A stretch of 20,473 nucleotides of DNA from a virus: positions 1-20,473 of the IMG/VR virus record IMGVR_UViG_3300042197_001097; one strand, written 5' to 3'. The notes beneath the pieces are model-generated. The model did not search any database. It had not been told where the DNA came from and worked only from the letters and a program-made list of their open reading frames with translations. Position numbers and translations under genes: made by a program. Positions 13,119 through 19,555 of the stretch are shown here, in pieces (within the stretch, counting starts at the first letter, position 1; each line of letters begins with the position of its first letter).

Positions 13119-13998
13119 TGATTAACCAATCTTTTATTGATATTTGTGGAGTCCAACCAGTTAAATCTTTAAACTTTTGATTAGATGCAAGAGTTTCTTG
13201 TACTTCACCAACTCTTGGCGGTATAAATTTAATATCATTTGATATTGTATTAGCAATCTCAAGGATGGAATAGTTAGTTCCATACCCAATATTATAAACT
13301 TCACCAAAACCAGTTGTAACTTCTGATGCAAGAAGGTTTGCATGCACTACATCTGAGATATGGGTAAAGTCTCTGCGTTGAGATCCATCTCCAACTATTG
13401 TTAATGATTTTCCCTCACGCTTTTGTTTTAAGAATAGTCCAATTACTGGGGCGTATTGACCTTTTAGTGGTTGCCTATCTCCATAAACATTAAAGTATCT
13501 AAGTGAAATTGTTTTTAATCCATAAAGATTAAAGTAAACTCTTGCAAGGTTTTCACCAAAGACCTTAGCAGCAGAGTATGGGGTTAGTGGATCAGAGGGT
13601 TGTATTTCTTGGTTTGGTAGCAAAGCCTTTTTACCATAAGCAGAGGATGTACTTGAATAAATTAATCTATCTACTTTATTGACTCTGCAAAGTTCAAGAA
13701 CATTGGCTGTTCCTACTGCATTTGACTGAATAGATTTTTTAGGATTTAAGATTGCTGGCTGTATTCTTGCATCAGATGCAACATGAAATACACAATCAAC
13801 GCCTTCAAATAGCGGAGCAATTAAATCATAATTGCAAATATCATATTTATAGTTTTGTGCCTTGTCGTTCCAATAAAACTGTTCATGGCATTCAGCAGAC
13901 TCATCATCAATACAAATAACGTCGTGACCAAGACTAATTAATTTATCAACAAGGTTTGACCCAATGAATCCAGCGCCACCAGTAACCAAGTATTTCAT
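13111..13998 (-). CDS. NAD-dependent sugar epimerase/dehydratase (GalE-like SDR)
   Basis: ATG 13998 (295 residues) is chosen because it overlaps the preceding stop in an ATGA and starts directly at MKYLVTGGAGFIGSNL; an in-frame start at 14031 lies within the neighbour. The extended SDR signature GGAGFIG (residues 7-13) binds NAD, and the catalytic YSAAK (Tyr141, Lys145) and the SSTSSAYG strand (115-122) are present. RYFNVYGDRQP and GDGSQRRDFTHISDVV are typical of UDP-glucose 4-epimerases. It would make a UDP-sugar donor for the neighbouring transferases. Substrate specificity is not determinable here. Confidence 0.9.
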   Translation of the reverse strand: MKYLVTGGAGFIGSNLVDKLISLGHDVICIDDESAECHEQFYWNDKAQNYKYDICNYDLIAPLFEGVDCVFHVASDARIQPAILNPKKSIQSNAVGTANVLELCRVNKVDRLIYSSTSSAYGKKALLPNQEIQPSDPLTPYSAAKVFGENLARVYFNLYGLKTISLRYFNVYGDRQPLKGQYAPVIGLFLKQKREGKSLTIVGDGSQRRDFTHISDVVHANLLASEVTTGFGEVYNIGYGTNYSILEIANTISNDIKFIPPRVGEVQETLASNQKFKDLTGWTPQISIKDWLIND

Positions 13999-14954
13999 TT
14001 TACTTTTAAAGTTTCTAATATGGCTGCCCACCTATGAACATAGGTATGTTCTTTTTTAGTTCGCTCATGACCAGCAAATCTTATCTTTTCTCTTGTTAGT
14101 CCATCTAGTATATAGTAATCTATTTTTTCTTTAAGGTCTTTAAGGTTGCCGTGCTCATAAAATACAATTTCTTTACCGTCTTCAAAGTACTCGTCAAGTC
14201 CTTTTATACGAGGGTAGATAGTAAAGCCACCACGACCAGTGCTTTCAAACAACCTATCACTTGTATAGTATGGATAGTTAAAGTTTATATTAAGACTATC
14301 GCCTATGGCTACTTTGCTTTTTGCATAAATACGATTAAGCGCATCGCCACGAACTGTTCCAGTATCTCCATCGCCACCAACATGTAAGAATCTTTTACCA
14401 TATGTCTTTCGTAAAAAATCTATTAGTTGTGGACGGTATTTATGTTCTGGATGATAGCCCTTACTACCAACAAAGATTATGTCATGCTCAAAGTTATTTA
14501 TATCGTAATCAGAATGCATATAACATTCTTTATCGTAAACTCCAGCAGGTAAGAAGTGTCCTTTAACACTTGTGTTTTCATTAAACCAATCACACATTAA
14601 CTTATCTGTAGCAAAGAAATGACCTATGTTTGTATAAAAGTCATCACCCTTTAAATCTTTTTCACGCTCAATGCCAAACCATAAATCAAGATGGTAGGTC
14701 ATTGTTGTTTTGTTTACAGCCTTTAATTGTTTTAATACATCTGTCATTGATAAGTTTCCTGGGGTTTGCCACCTGTGTGTGTGTACCCATATAAACAGAT
14801 CAGACGCTAATGCTTTGTACAAAATTTCTTCGCTTGTTGCTTTTTTTTCCTGCATTTTTTGCACGGTATGTCCAAGAAACTCCAAAGACTTAGCATGATG
14901 ATTCTCACTGCTATAAGGAACTTCAAAGTTGCCAAGAAAAACTATATTAGCCAA
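13995..14954 (-). CDS. CgeB/YkvP-type glycosyltransferase-like protein
   Basis: TTG 14954 is the start, with AGGTGG five bases upstream; the 319-residue protein begins MANIVFLGNFEVPYSSENHH. Its last third has YTSDRLFESTGRGGFTIYPRIKGLDEYFEDG (Arg234, Glu237), then LKEKIDYYILDG and RFAGHERTKKEHTYVHR, the CgeB/spore-protein YkvP pattern in which the Glu binds a nucleotide-sugar. GT-B fold expected. It is the first gene of the leftward glycan operon and probably drives transcription of the rest, as its promoter is the only one upstream. Confidence 0.8.
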   Translation of the reverse strand: MANIVFLGNFEVPYSSENHHAKSLEFLGHTVQKMQEKKATSEEILYKALASDLFIWVHTHRWQTPGNLSMTDVLKQLKAVNKTTMTYHLDLWFGIEREKDLKGDDFYTNIGHFFATDKLMCDWFNENTSVKGHFLPAGVYDKECYMHSDYDINNFEHDIIFVGSKGYHPEHKYRPQLIDFLRKTYGKRFLHVGGDGDTGTVRGDALNRIYAKSKVAIGDSLNINFNYPYYTSDRLFESTGRGGFTIYPRIKGLDEYFEDGKEIVFYEHGNLKDLKEKIDYYILDGLTREKIRFAGHERTKKEHTYVHRWAAILETLKVK

Positions 14955-14982
14955 GAAAGCCCACCTATTCTATGTTCATATT

Positions 14983-15010
14983 AGTATACCAGATTCTGAT
15001 ATACTTGTAA
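14983..15010 (-). promoter_or_regulatory. Promoter of the leftward glycan operon
   Basis: On the minus strand TTACAA (15010-15005), 16-bp spacer, TATACT (14988-14983) preceded by TGG. It gives a leader of about 20 nt with AGGTGGG before TTG 14954. The -35 overlaps the rightward -10 described next. Confidence 0.62.
15000..15005 (+). promoter_or_regulatory. Rightward -10 for the Stealth-like gene, overlapping the leftward promoter
   Basis: TATACT preceded by TGA (extended -10), 21 bases before ATG 15027; a -35 (TTCATA 14975-14980) is weak with a 19-bp spacer. Shine-Dalgarno-like GCGGGG at 15015-15020. Rightward -10 and leftward -35 share base 15005. Confidence 0.55.
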
Positions 15011-15026
15011 TAAAGCGGGGTAATTA

Positions 15027-15722
15027 ATGGATTTTGTTTATATATGTCGTGATGGAGAAAATGAAGAGTTAAGATACTCTATTAGATCTGTCCTTCATAG
15101 TTTTCCAGAAGCAAAGGTTTGGCTAGTAGGGGGCAAGCCAGAGTGGTATTCTGGGCATTGCATACCAGTAGAACAAAATAGTAATAAATATGCTAATGCT
15201 TTAAAAAATCTAAAACATTTATGTGAGCATCCAGATATATCAGATGACTTTGTATTAATGAATGACGACTTTTATATTATAAAAAAAATAAATAGTGTTG
15301 AACAATTTTATAACGGGTTATTGTCTGATAAGATAAGTAGATTTACAGCAATAACTGGTTCATCAATGTACATTAAAAAATTAATCACAACAAACAAAAA
15401 ACTTATTGATTTAGGAATTAAAAATCCAATAGATTATGAACTACATGTTCCAATGCCAATGAATAAGTCTGGGCTGCTTAACGTGATAACAAATTATCCA
15501 GAATGTTTATGGAGATCTATGTATGGTAATTTATATAATGTTGGCGGGACGCAGATGGAAGATGTAAAAATATATGTAAATAAAAGGCATCTTGCTAGAT
15601 CAAATGAGATAACAGATAATTCAATTTATATGTCAACAGAAGATACTTCATTAAAGGTTATGCTTGATAAGATATTAAGACAAATGCTTTCAGAACCAAG
15701 CATTTATGAAAAAATTAAATAA
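15027..15722 (+). CDS. Stealth-like transferase (capsule-type sugar phosphotransferase relative)
   Basis: The 231-residue protein opens MDFVYICRDGENEELRYSIRS, matching the Stealth CR2-type LRYSLRS motif, then VWLVGGKPEWYSG, and DDFVLMNDDFYIIKK, corresponding to the NDDF motif that binds the metal in Stealth proteins. It has ELHVPMPM near residue 140-150, a typical next element. Stealth enzymes transfer sugar-1-phosphate; full family members are longer with four conserved regions, so this is a compact relative and donor chemistry is uncertain. It is the only rightward gene in the glycan block and converges on the next leftward gene with an 8-base overlap. Confidence 0.68.
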   Translation: MDFVYICRDGENEELRYSIRSVLHSFPEAKVWLVGGKPEWYSGHCIPVEQNSNKYANALKNLKHLCEHPDISDDFVLMNDDFYIIKKINSVEQFYNGLLSDKISRFTAITGSSMYIKKLITTNKKLIDLGIKNPIDYELHVPMPMNKSGLLNVITNYPECLWRSMYGNLYNVGGTQMEDVKIYVNKRHLARSNEITDNSIYMSTEDTSLKVMLDKILRQMLSEPSIYEKIK

Positions 15723-16635
15723 ATTGTTTTATTCTTCTTCCACCCAATGGGCTAATTGTAATCCTAGCATTTTTAATTCCATGATCACTTCTATCTTTTT
15801 TGTGCACCCCTAAAAATACTGGCTCATAATTATCAAAAGGAACGCTTGGATTATTGATTGTATTATCAGAAGCAATTAGCATATAGCAATCACCAATATT
15901 TTTAAAATAAAGATTGCCTTGTAGAACTGAGTTTACATTGTTTAATCCAAATGAATTACCAAAGTCAATTCCGTATACAGCCATTTGTTTTAATAAATCA
16001 TCTTTAATTCTTCTTGCAACTGTTGTAGCCCTTGGCAACTCTGCACCCATAGACACTATTGTTTTTATAAAATCTTTTGTTTCTGGATGGTTAAATATCA
16101 ATTCTTGAAATCTTTTTGATGTTCCAGACCATTGTTGAAAATCTCTTGGAGTATTTCCATATTTATGAGATATAAAAAATATTTCTTTACCATTAGTATT
16201 AATAAAATTAAAGTCTGACTTATAGCCAAATGGAGATGTAATAATTGAAACTACATCTTGTATTTCATTGTTTACACGAACCTTTACATAATCTTTATTA
16301 GTATTTTTTTTTATTTCTTGTAATTTATTATTTAAATTATAAATTTCTAAATCTTGTTTTACAGTAGTATTCTGTGTTCTGTTTGAAAATTCAGAGTCTT
16401 TGTATAAACTATTGAGTTTAACACTACTTCCGTTTTGTGTAGGAAGAACTATAGATTTTTTTTGTTTATAATAATTTAAACTTTCTAAATCTGTAAGATT
16501 ATCTAAAATAGATTTATCAAGCAAGATTAACTCATCTACACCAACTAAATAAAACCCTTGACCAATAGCAATTCTTTTGGCAAAAATATTAAAATTGTTA
16601 CGCTTAGAAAGTTCTTTTGTTGAAAGGCTTGACAT
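15715..16635 (-). CDS. Unknown protein with possible degenerate PD-(D/E)xK nuclease motif
   Basis: This 306-residue protein is not assigned. Residues 100-160 have VRVNNEIQDVVSIITSPFGYKSDF then EIFFISHKYGNTPRDFQQWSG. The arrangement SDF (Asp141)...ISHK (Ser156, Lys158) resembles a D-x(n)-S-x-K version of the PD-(D/E)xK nuclease core, in which the E is replaced by Ser. This is weak pattern matching. The C-terminal part ends with a glycine-rich basic stretch (GGRRIKQF). The start overlaps the GT-A stop (TAATG). I recall phage proteins with an ISHK...DFQQW segment of unknown function. Its place in the GT operon does not fix a role. Confidence 0.75.
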   Translation of the reverse strand: MSSLSTKELSKRNNFNIFAKRIAIGQGFYLVGVDELILLDKSILDNLTDLESLNYYKQKKSIVLPTQNGSSVKLNSLYKDSEFSNRTQNTTVKQDLEIYNLNNKLQEIKKNTNKDYVKVRVNNEIQDVVSIITSPFGYKSDFNFINTNGKEIFFISHKYGNTPRDFQQWSGTSKRFQELIFNHPETKDFIKTIVSMGAELPRATTVARRIKDDLLKQMAVYGIDFGNSFGLNNVNSVLQGNLYFKNIGDCYMLIASDNTINNPSVPFDNYEPVFLGVHKKDRSDHGIKNARITISPLGGRRIKQFI

Positions 16636-17348
16636 TACTTAGTAAAAAGTTCTTTTTGTAGCCCATTCCAATATAGATTGTAATAGTTAATATCAAAAGA
16701 AAATCTTTTCATGTGCTGTACTAGTGCACCAGTGTGTGCGTAAGCATCGACGCCTGCTGCTTTTAATTTTCTAAAAAACACAATGTCTTCGCTAATGTAC
16801 TTATCTCCAATGCCTTCTTCTTCTGCAAATAAAGAGTAGTCTGGACTAACTTTACGCATCTTAGGCACAATAGATTTATGCATTAATAAAAATCCAAACC
16901 CAGCAGAATCTACTTTGATTAATTCATTTTTAGGTAGTGGATGTATAATTTGCAATTCATGTTTATTGCTTCCTTCTTTAAACAAAGCAGGAAAAGGTTG
17001 CATTAAAGATCTTTCATTTTCTTTAGAAACAAAATAGGTTCCACTTACCACTGGTCTAGATACTTTGTCTGCAGAATCCCAAACCAACTTTAAAGAATCG
17101 GGGGTAACAACAATATCTGAATCAATCCAAAGCAACCAGTCAGTCTTTGTAACATCAGCCCAATTGTCAAATAAAACCTGACGCTGTCTACCTATTTGAT
17201 TTCCATTTACACGAATCTTATTTACTATATTCATTCCAATTTTTGGAGCATTCATTGTTGCCAATAAAAGACCATCCATAAATCTTCCATCTACCATTCC
17301 GCCATCGCACCATGCTAGTGCAACTGTTTCTTTTGAACTGTGTGGCAT
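16635..17348 (-). CDS. GT-A glycosyltransferase with D-x-D motif
   Basis: The 237-residue protein has the metal-binding motif WLLWIDSDIVV with Asp76 and Asp78, an acceptor-side GNQIGRQRQVLFDNWAD, and SGTYFVSKE followed by VDSAGFGFLLM and a YISEDIVFFRKL segment (the E-D-x-x-x typical of GT2 acceptor loops). This combination is common in phages and in capsule clusters. It would use a nucleotide-sugar donor. AAGGAG lies about 8 bases before its ATG (17348), and its stop is shared with the next gene, making the three-gene set with the upstream microproteins one operon. Confidence 0.84.
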   Translation of the reverse strand: MPHSSKETVALAWCDGGMVDGRFMDGLLLATMNAPKIGMNIVNKIRVNGNQIGRQRQVLFDNWADVTKTDWLLWIDSDIVVTPDSLKLVWDSADKVSRPVVSGTYFVSKENERSLMQPFPALFKEGSNKHELQIIHPLPKNELIKVDSAGFGFLLMHKSIVPKMRKVSPDYSLFAEEEGIGDKYISEDIVFFRKLKAAGVDAYAHTGALVQHMKRFSFDINYYNLYWNGLQKELFTK

Positions 17349-17467
17349 TACTTGTGCTCCTTTGTATGTCTTCTTAAAGTGTCGCTAGCAAAAATTCCCC
17401 AACGAACTTCTATTTCTTTTGTGCATATTTCACAAACTACAACTTTTTTATTTGTTATCTTGATCAA
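17348..17467 (-). CDS. C2H2-like zinc-finger microprotein
   Basis: A 39-residue frame ends with a TAATG overlap onto the GT gene. It reads VVCEICTKEIEVRWG then DTLRRHTKEHK: CxxC followed 17 residues later by HxxxH, a near-classical C2H2 finger. The start is uncertain: TTG 17467 is the only in-frame start candidate near, and GGAG abuts it with no spacing; a CTG six bases upstream is also possible. It begins inside the 30-aa gene in another frame. It could bind DNA or RNA; C2H2 fingers are uncommon but known in phages and actinobacteria. Confidence 0.58.
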   Translation of the reverse strand: MIKITNKKVVVCEICTKEIEVRWGIFASDTLRRHTKEHK

Positions 17468-17540
17468 CTCCAGCGGTCATCATAATGTAGCATGCAACAT
17501 AGCCTACAACAAAACTAGCAATTAAAAAAATAATTTCCAT
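17448..17540 (-). CDS. 30-aa single-helix membrane microprotein
   Basis: ATG 17540 follows AGGGGG (minus strand) and a strong promoter. The product MEIIFLIASFVVGYVACYIM is one membrane helix followed by a short polar tail ending DQDNK. Too small to name by family. Its stop lies 20 bases inside the zinc-finger frame, suggesting coupling. It may be a translation leader for the glycosyltransferase operon as well as a product. Confidence 0.65.
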   Translation of the reverse strand: MEIIFLIASFVVGYVACYIMMTAGVDQDNK

Positions 17541-17567
17541 TGTTTCCCCCTAACCACCTATCTAATC

Positions 17568-17596
17568 ATTATATCAAAAAAAGCGGGTATTGTAAA
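17568..17596 (-). promoter_or_regulatory. Promoter of the leftward microprotein/GT operon
   Basis: Minus-strand TTTACA (17596-17591), 17-bp spacer and TATAAT (17573-17568) with upstream TGA. It overlaps no gene; the neighbouring stop is at 17598. The leader of about 20 nt holds AGGGGG before ATG 17540. Confidence 0.75.
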
Positions 17597-17597
17597 G

Positions 17598-18236
17598 TTA
17601 CTCGTTATTATTTATATCGTAATGATAACTATCTGAATCCTCAGTAAGCCACTTAGAGGCATCCTCTACATCCCACTTCCTAGTATTAATAAGCCTATTA
17701 ATCACAGGCTTTCCAGGTTTAGTAGTAAATGATGGTTCTAATAAAAATACTCTGTTGTTTGGCTGTATAGCAAAGTTACCGTCATCTCTTTGTATTACAT
17801 GACCACACTTGTGCTGCCCTGGATTTTCTGAGTAGCCGTCATCAATTCTATTAGAATCAGGATTGTGCCAATCAAGGGTAAATAAATATTTGCCAGACAC
17901 TTTACTTTTAGTCCTATCCATGTAGGTCATACGCATGTTTGTAAGGTTTGCAAACTTAGTTACAGTGATAAATGGGCTAAATGAGTTCCATAAAACTAGA
18001 TTGTGAATGTCTTCTTCTGGAACACCTGGTTTGTCACAGAAAGCATTAATAGGCATTCTCCACCAGATACCACCATCTTCCATTAAAAAATGAAATAAAG
18101 GGCTTCGGTTTTGAACACTAGCCACACCAAAAATTACACATGGAAAGTATTGATCATGACTATCTTTTTGATCTCTTAAAAAATTACCACGGACATAACA
18201 TTCAATCGGTGGGATGTTTGCGTTTAATTCTGGCAT
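17598..18236 (-). CDS. Conserved phage protein of unknown function
   Basis: The 212-residue protein has striking aromatic/charged motifs: IFGVASVQNRSPLFHFLMED, GGIWWRMPINAFCDK, VLWNSFSPFITVTKF, YLFTLDWHNPDSN, GQHKCGHVIQ and GNFAIQPNNRVFL. I recall a similar phage family without assigned function. A possible metal site is the cluster HKCGH (His/Cys/His). It starts six bases after a -10 box (leaderless) and is a single-gene unit that ends at the promoter for the next. Function not assigned. Confidence 0.78.
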   Translation of the reverse strand: MPELNANIPPIECYVRGNFLRDQKDSHDQYFPCVIFGVASVQNRSPLFHFLMEDGGIWWRMPINAFCDKPGVPEEDIHNLVLWNSFSPFITVTKFANLTNMRMTYMDRTKSKVSGKYLFTLDWHNPDSNRIDDGYSENPGQHKCGHVIQRDDGNFAIQPNNRVFLLEPSFTTKPGKPVINRLINTRKWDVEDASKWLTEDSDSYHYDINNNE

Positions 18237-18242
18237 AACTTC

Positions 18243-18248
18243 ATTATA
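18243..18248 (-). promoter_or_regulatory. -10 of leaderless unknown gene
   Basis: Minus-strand TATAAT with upstream TGA, six bases (18242-18237) before ATG 18236. It lies at the very end of the adjacent 58-aa gene (stop 18249-18251); the -35 region is weak. Confidence 0.62.
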
Positions 18249-18425
18249 TCAGTAAAGATATTCATCTTTAATTACAGGATCAAGCCTATCCCAATACCCA
18301 CCACTGTTACCTTGATATATCTGACCAGTCTCTCTGTCTATCAATAACCATTTTTCTGGGCACTTTGTGTGAACCAATAAATCAACTGGCTGCTCAAAGG
18401 TTTTATATTCTTTATTGGATTTCAT
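18249..18425 (-). CDS. 58-aa conserved-type small protein, unknown function
   Basis: ATG 18425 overlaps the end of the upstream gene by 14 bases. The product reads EYKTFEQPVDLLVHTKCPEKW, then LLIDRETGQIYQGNSGGYWDRLDP. A mix of beta strands and conserved-looking Trp/Gly residues resembles small phage proteins, unassigned. Its stop codon ends one base before the -10 of the next gene, so it probably shares a transcript only with the upstream small genes. Confidence 0.68.
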   Translation of the reverse strand: MKSNKEYKTFEQPVDLLVHTKCPEKWLLIDRETGQIYQGNSGGYWDRLDPVIKDEYLY

Positions 18426-18627
18426 TCTGCCCTCTGGCTATTGCAGCAGATATCTGGAATGCCTTAGAGGTTCGACGAGATTTGTTAAGACCCTTAGCCT
18501 TCCAAAGATCACTGGTACCCTCAATGTCTACAGCAATTTGTTCACGAATCTCTTTTACAGTCTCTACAATAAAATGCCAGATCTGTTCTTTATGTTCGTC
18601 TGATAACTCTTCGGTCCAGTTACTCAT
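18412..18627 (-). CDS. Small helical protein, unknown function
   Basis: ATG 18627 with GAGGA at a proper distance is preferred over TTG 18639; the product is 71 residues. It is almost all helix, with WTEELSDEHKEQIWHFIVETVKEIREQ and a basic second half (WKAKGLNKSRRTSKAFQIS). Possibly nucleic-acid binding, but no family is recognised. It overlaps the preceding zinc gene by 8 bases and the next by 14. Confidence 0.7.
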   Translation of the reverse strand: MSNWTEELSDEHKEQIWHFIVETVKEIREQIAVDIEGTSDLWKAKGLNKSRRTSKAFQISAAIARGQNEIQ

Positions 18628-18721
18628 CTTCTTCCTCAAACTCTCTTAGGGCGTTTGAATTATCAAAGCAAAAACCACAATCGCCGTTTATTAATTTATT
18701 CCCACACTTAAAGCAGAACAT
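18620..18721 (-). CDS. 33-aa zinc-ribbon microprotein
   Basis: The product begins MFCFKCGNKLINGDCGFCFD, with CxxCG and CxxC knuckles, ending with an acidic tail (EEEDE). It is a minimal zinc ribbon. ATG 18721 is six bases after a -10 box, so this is a leaderless gene. It overlaps the next coding sequence by 8 bases. Confidence 0.68.
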   Translation of the reverse strand: MFCFKCGNKLINGDCGFCFDNSNALREFEEEDE

Positions 18722-18727
18722 CTACCC

Positions 18728-18756
18728 AGTATATCAAAGTTTGCGGATTACAGCAA
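18728..18756 (-). promoter_or_regulatory. Promoter of the zinc-ribbon microprotein (leaderless)
   Basis: Minus-strand TTGCTG (18756-18751), 17-bp spacer, TATACT (18733-18728) with TGA upstream, then six bases and ATG 18721. The -35 and spacer lie in the coding region of the 24-aa gene. Confidence 0.65.
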
Positions 18757-18808
18757 GTACCATCCCTGAAATGATAAAGGCAAAAATAATATCTATGACT
18801 ATCTCCAT
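18734..18808 (-). CDS. 24-aa membrane microprotein
   Basis: The product MEIVIDIIFAFIISGMVLAV with IRKL at the end is a single membrane helix with a basic finish, similar in plan to the 30-aa protein at 17448-17540. ATG 18808 is six bases after a -10 box. It ends immediately next to the -10 box of the next gene. Too short for family assignment, but the leaderless signal and arrangement support translation. Confidence 0.55.
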   Translation of the reverse strand: MEIVIDIIFAFIISGMVLAVIRKL

Positions 18809-18814
18809 TAATGT

Positions 18815-18843
18815 ATTATAACCGCAATTTCGGCGGTATAGAA
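18815..18843 (-). promoter_or_regulatory. Promoter of the 24-aa microprotein (leaderless)
   Basis: Minus-strand TATAAT (18820-18815), then six bases to ATG 18808. The -35 is weak (TTCTAT, 17-bp spacer). The spacer contains a CCGC/GCGG inverted pair. Confidence 0.5.
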
Positions 18844-18872
18844 CAAATAAACCTCAACCTGAGACTAACGTC

Positions 18873-19001
18873 TCAATAACGGTTAATATCCTCTACTCTT
18901 GCCTTAATCCTATTAACCATTTCCTCACGCTCATCTGGAGACAACTCAATACCTGTATCCATCTCTGTCATCGTAATGGCTAGGTGAATAATATCTTCCA
19001 T
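18873..19001 (-). CDS. 42-aa small acidic protein
   Basis: ATG 19001 is six bases after TATAAT (leaderless). The product MEDIIHLAITMTEMDTGIEL, then SPDEREEMVNRIKARVEDINRY, is helical and acidic, of unknown role. A good -35 (TAGACA, 17-bp spacer) supports the promoter. It diverges from the zinc-ribbon gene at 19039 with overlapping promoters. Confidence 0.66.
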   Translation of the reverse strand: MEDIIHLAITMTEMDTGIELSPDEREEMVNRIKARVEDINRY

Positions 19002-19030
19002 TTTTCAATTATACCTTAAACTGGTATAAT
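19002..19030 (+). promoter_or_regulatory. Rightward promoter of the 62-aa zinc ribbon
   Basis: TTTTCA (19002-19007), 17-bp spacer, TATAAT (19025-19030) with upstream TGG, then 8 bases to ATG 19039. The -35 covers the leftward -10, so the two promoters probably exclude each other. Confidence 0.6.
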
Positions 19031-19036
19031 TGTCTA
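19008..19036 (-). promoter_or_regulatory. Leftward promoter of the 42-aa gene
   Basis: Minus-strand TAGACA (19036-19031), 17-bp spacer, TATAAT (19013-19008), then six bases to ATG 19001. One mismatch from consensus -35. It interleaves with the rightward promoter on the other strand. Confidence 0.7.
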
Positions 19037-19038
19037 GT

Positions 19039-19227
19039 ATGTGTCCTATATGTGGAGGTCCTTTAGTTCCAATACTTTATGGATATAAAGACCCTAAGTA
19101 TCTTCAAATGAGTAAAGATGGTTTGATCCACCTGGTTAACTTAACCTATCATAATAAAAAAAGTCCTACGGCTTGGTGCAATAAATGTAATGAAGGTTTT
19201 AATATTAAACTAAAACACAAGTTTTAA
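19039..19227 (+). CDS. Zinc-ribbon protein, 62 aa
   Basis: Start ATG 19039 is eight bases after a -10 box; an in-frame TTG at 19030 overlaps that -10 box and is not a plausible start. The product MCPICGGPLVPILYGYKDPK, then YLQMSKDGLIHLVNLTYH, and WCNKCNEGFNIKLKHKF has two CxxC knuckles about 45 residues apart. It resembles the ribbon at 9091-9300 in plan. It is convergent with the next leftward gene, whose 3' end overlaps it by four bases. Confidence 0.75.
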   Translation: MCPICGGPLVPILYGYKDPKYLQMSKDGLIHLVNLTYHNKKSPTAWCNKCNEGFNIKLKHKF

Positions 19228-19373
19228 GAATAGGCTTGGTTTAAAAACTCATCTGCCCAAAAGGCTGCAAGGGATTCATTGCCTACATCATCAAAGTAAT
19301 AGCGGTTCTTAATAAGGCTGTAGGTCCAGCCCTTCCAGACATCGCCCTCGTTCCAAGTTAGGTTATCTTCCAT
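19224..19373 (-). CDS. 49-aa hypothetical protein
   Basis: ATG 19373 overlaps the previous stop (TAATG). The product MEDNLTWNEGDVWKGWTYSL, then NRYYFDDVGNESLAAFWADE, is acidic and aromatic and not recognised. It belongs to a two-gene leftward unit starting at 19549. Confidence 0.65.
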   Translation of the reverse strand: MEDNLTWNEGDVWKGWTYSLIKNRYYFDDVGNESLAAFWADEFLNQAYS

Positions 19374-19549
19374 TACTTTGTTAACTCCTTTTCAATACCT
19401 TGAATAGTTGGGCAAGGATAAGGCTTCTTGTCTTCTTGGCATCTTTTTACCAAGGTCCCCTCTGGAATATGAAGTTCGGCGACAGCACGAAGAGCCTCAT
19501 CTAAATTAAAAGATCCTGATGCAGATATAAGGTTTGATATATTTTTCAT
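19373..19549 (-). CDS. 58-aa hypothetical protein (first gene left of the repeat region)
   Basis: The product MKNISNLISASGSFNLDEAL, then RAVAELHIPEGTLVKRCQED, is an alpha/beta mini-protein of unknown function with two Cys near the C-terminus. ATG 19549 is six bases after a TATGAT box with TTGCTT -35, so it is leaderless. It contains one copy of the repeated octamer AAGGTTTG (19529-19536) in its coding sequence. Confidence 0.68.
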   Translation of the reverse strand: MKNISNLISASGSFNLDEALRAVAELHIPEGTLVKRCQEDKKPYPCPTIQGIEKELTK

Positions 19550-19555
19550 CACTCA

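Noticed and set aside
18365-18649. Plus-strand 94-aa frame
   Set aside because: Opposite the 71-aa and 58-aa leftward genes, which have start signals and overlapping order.
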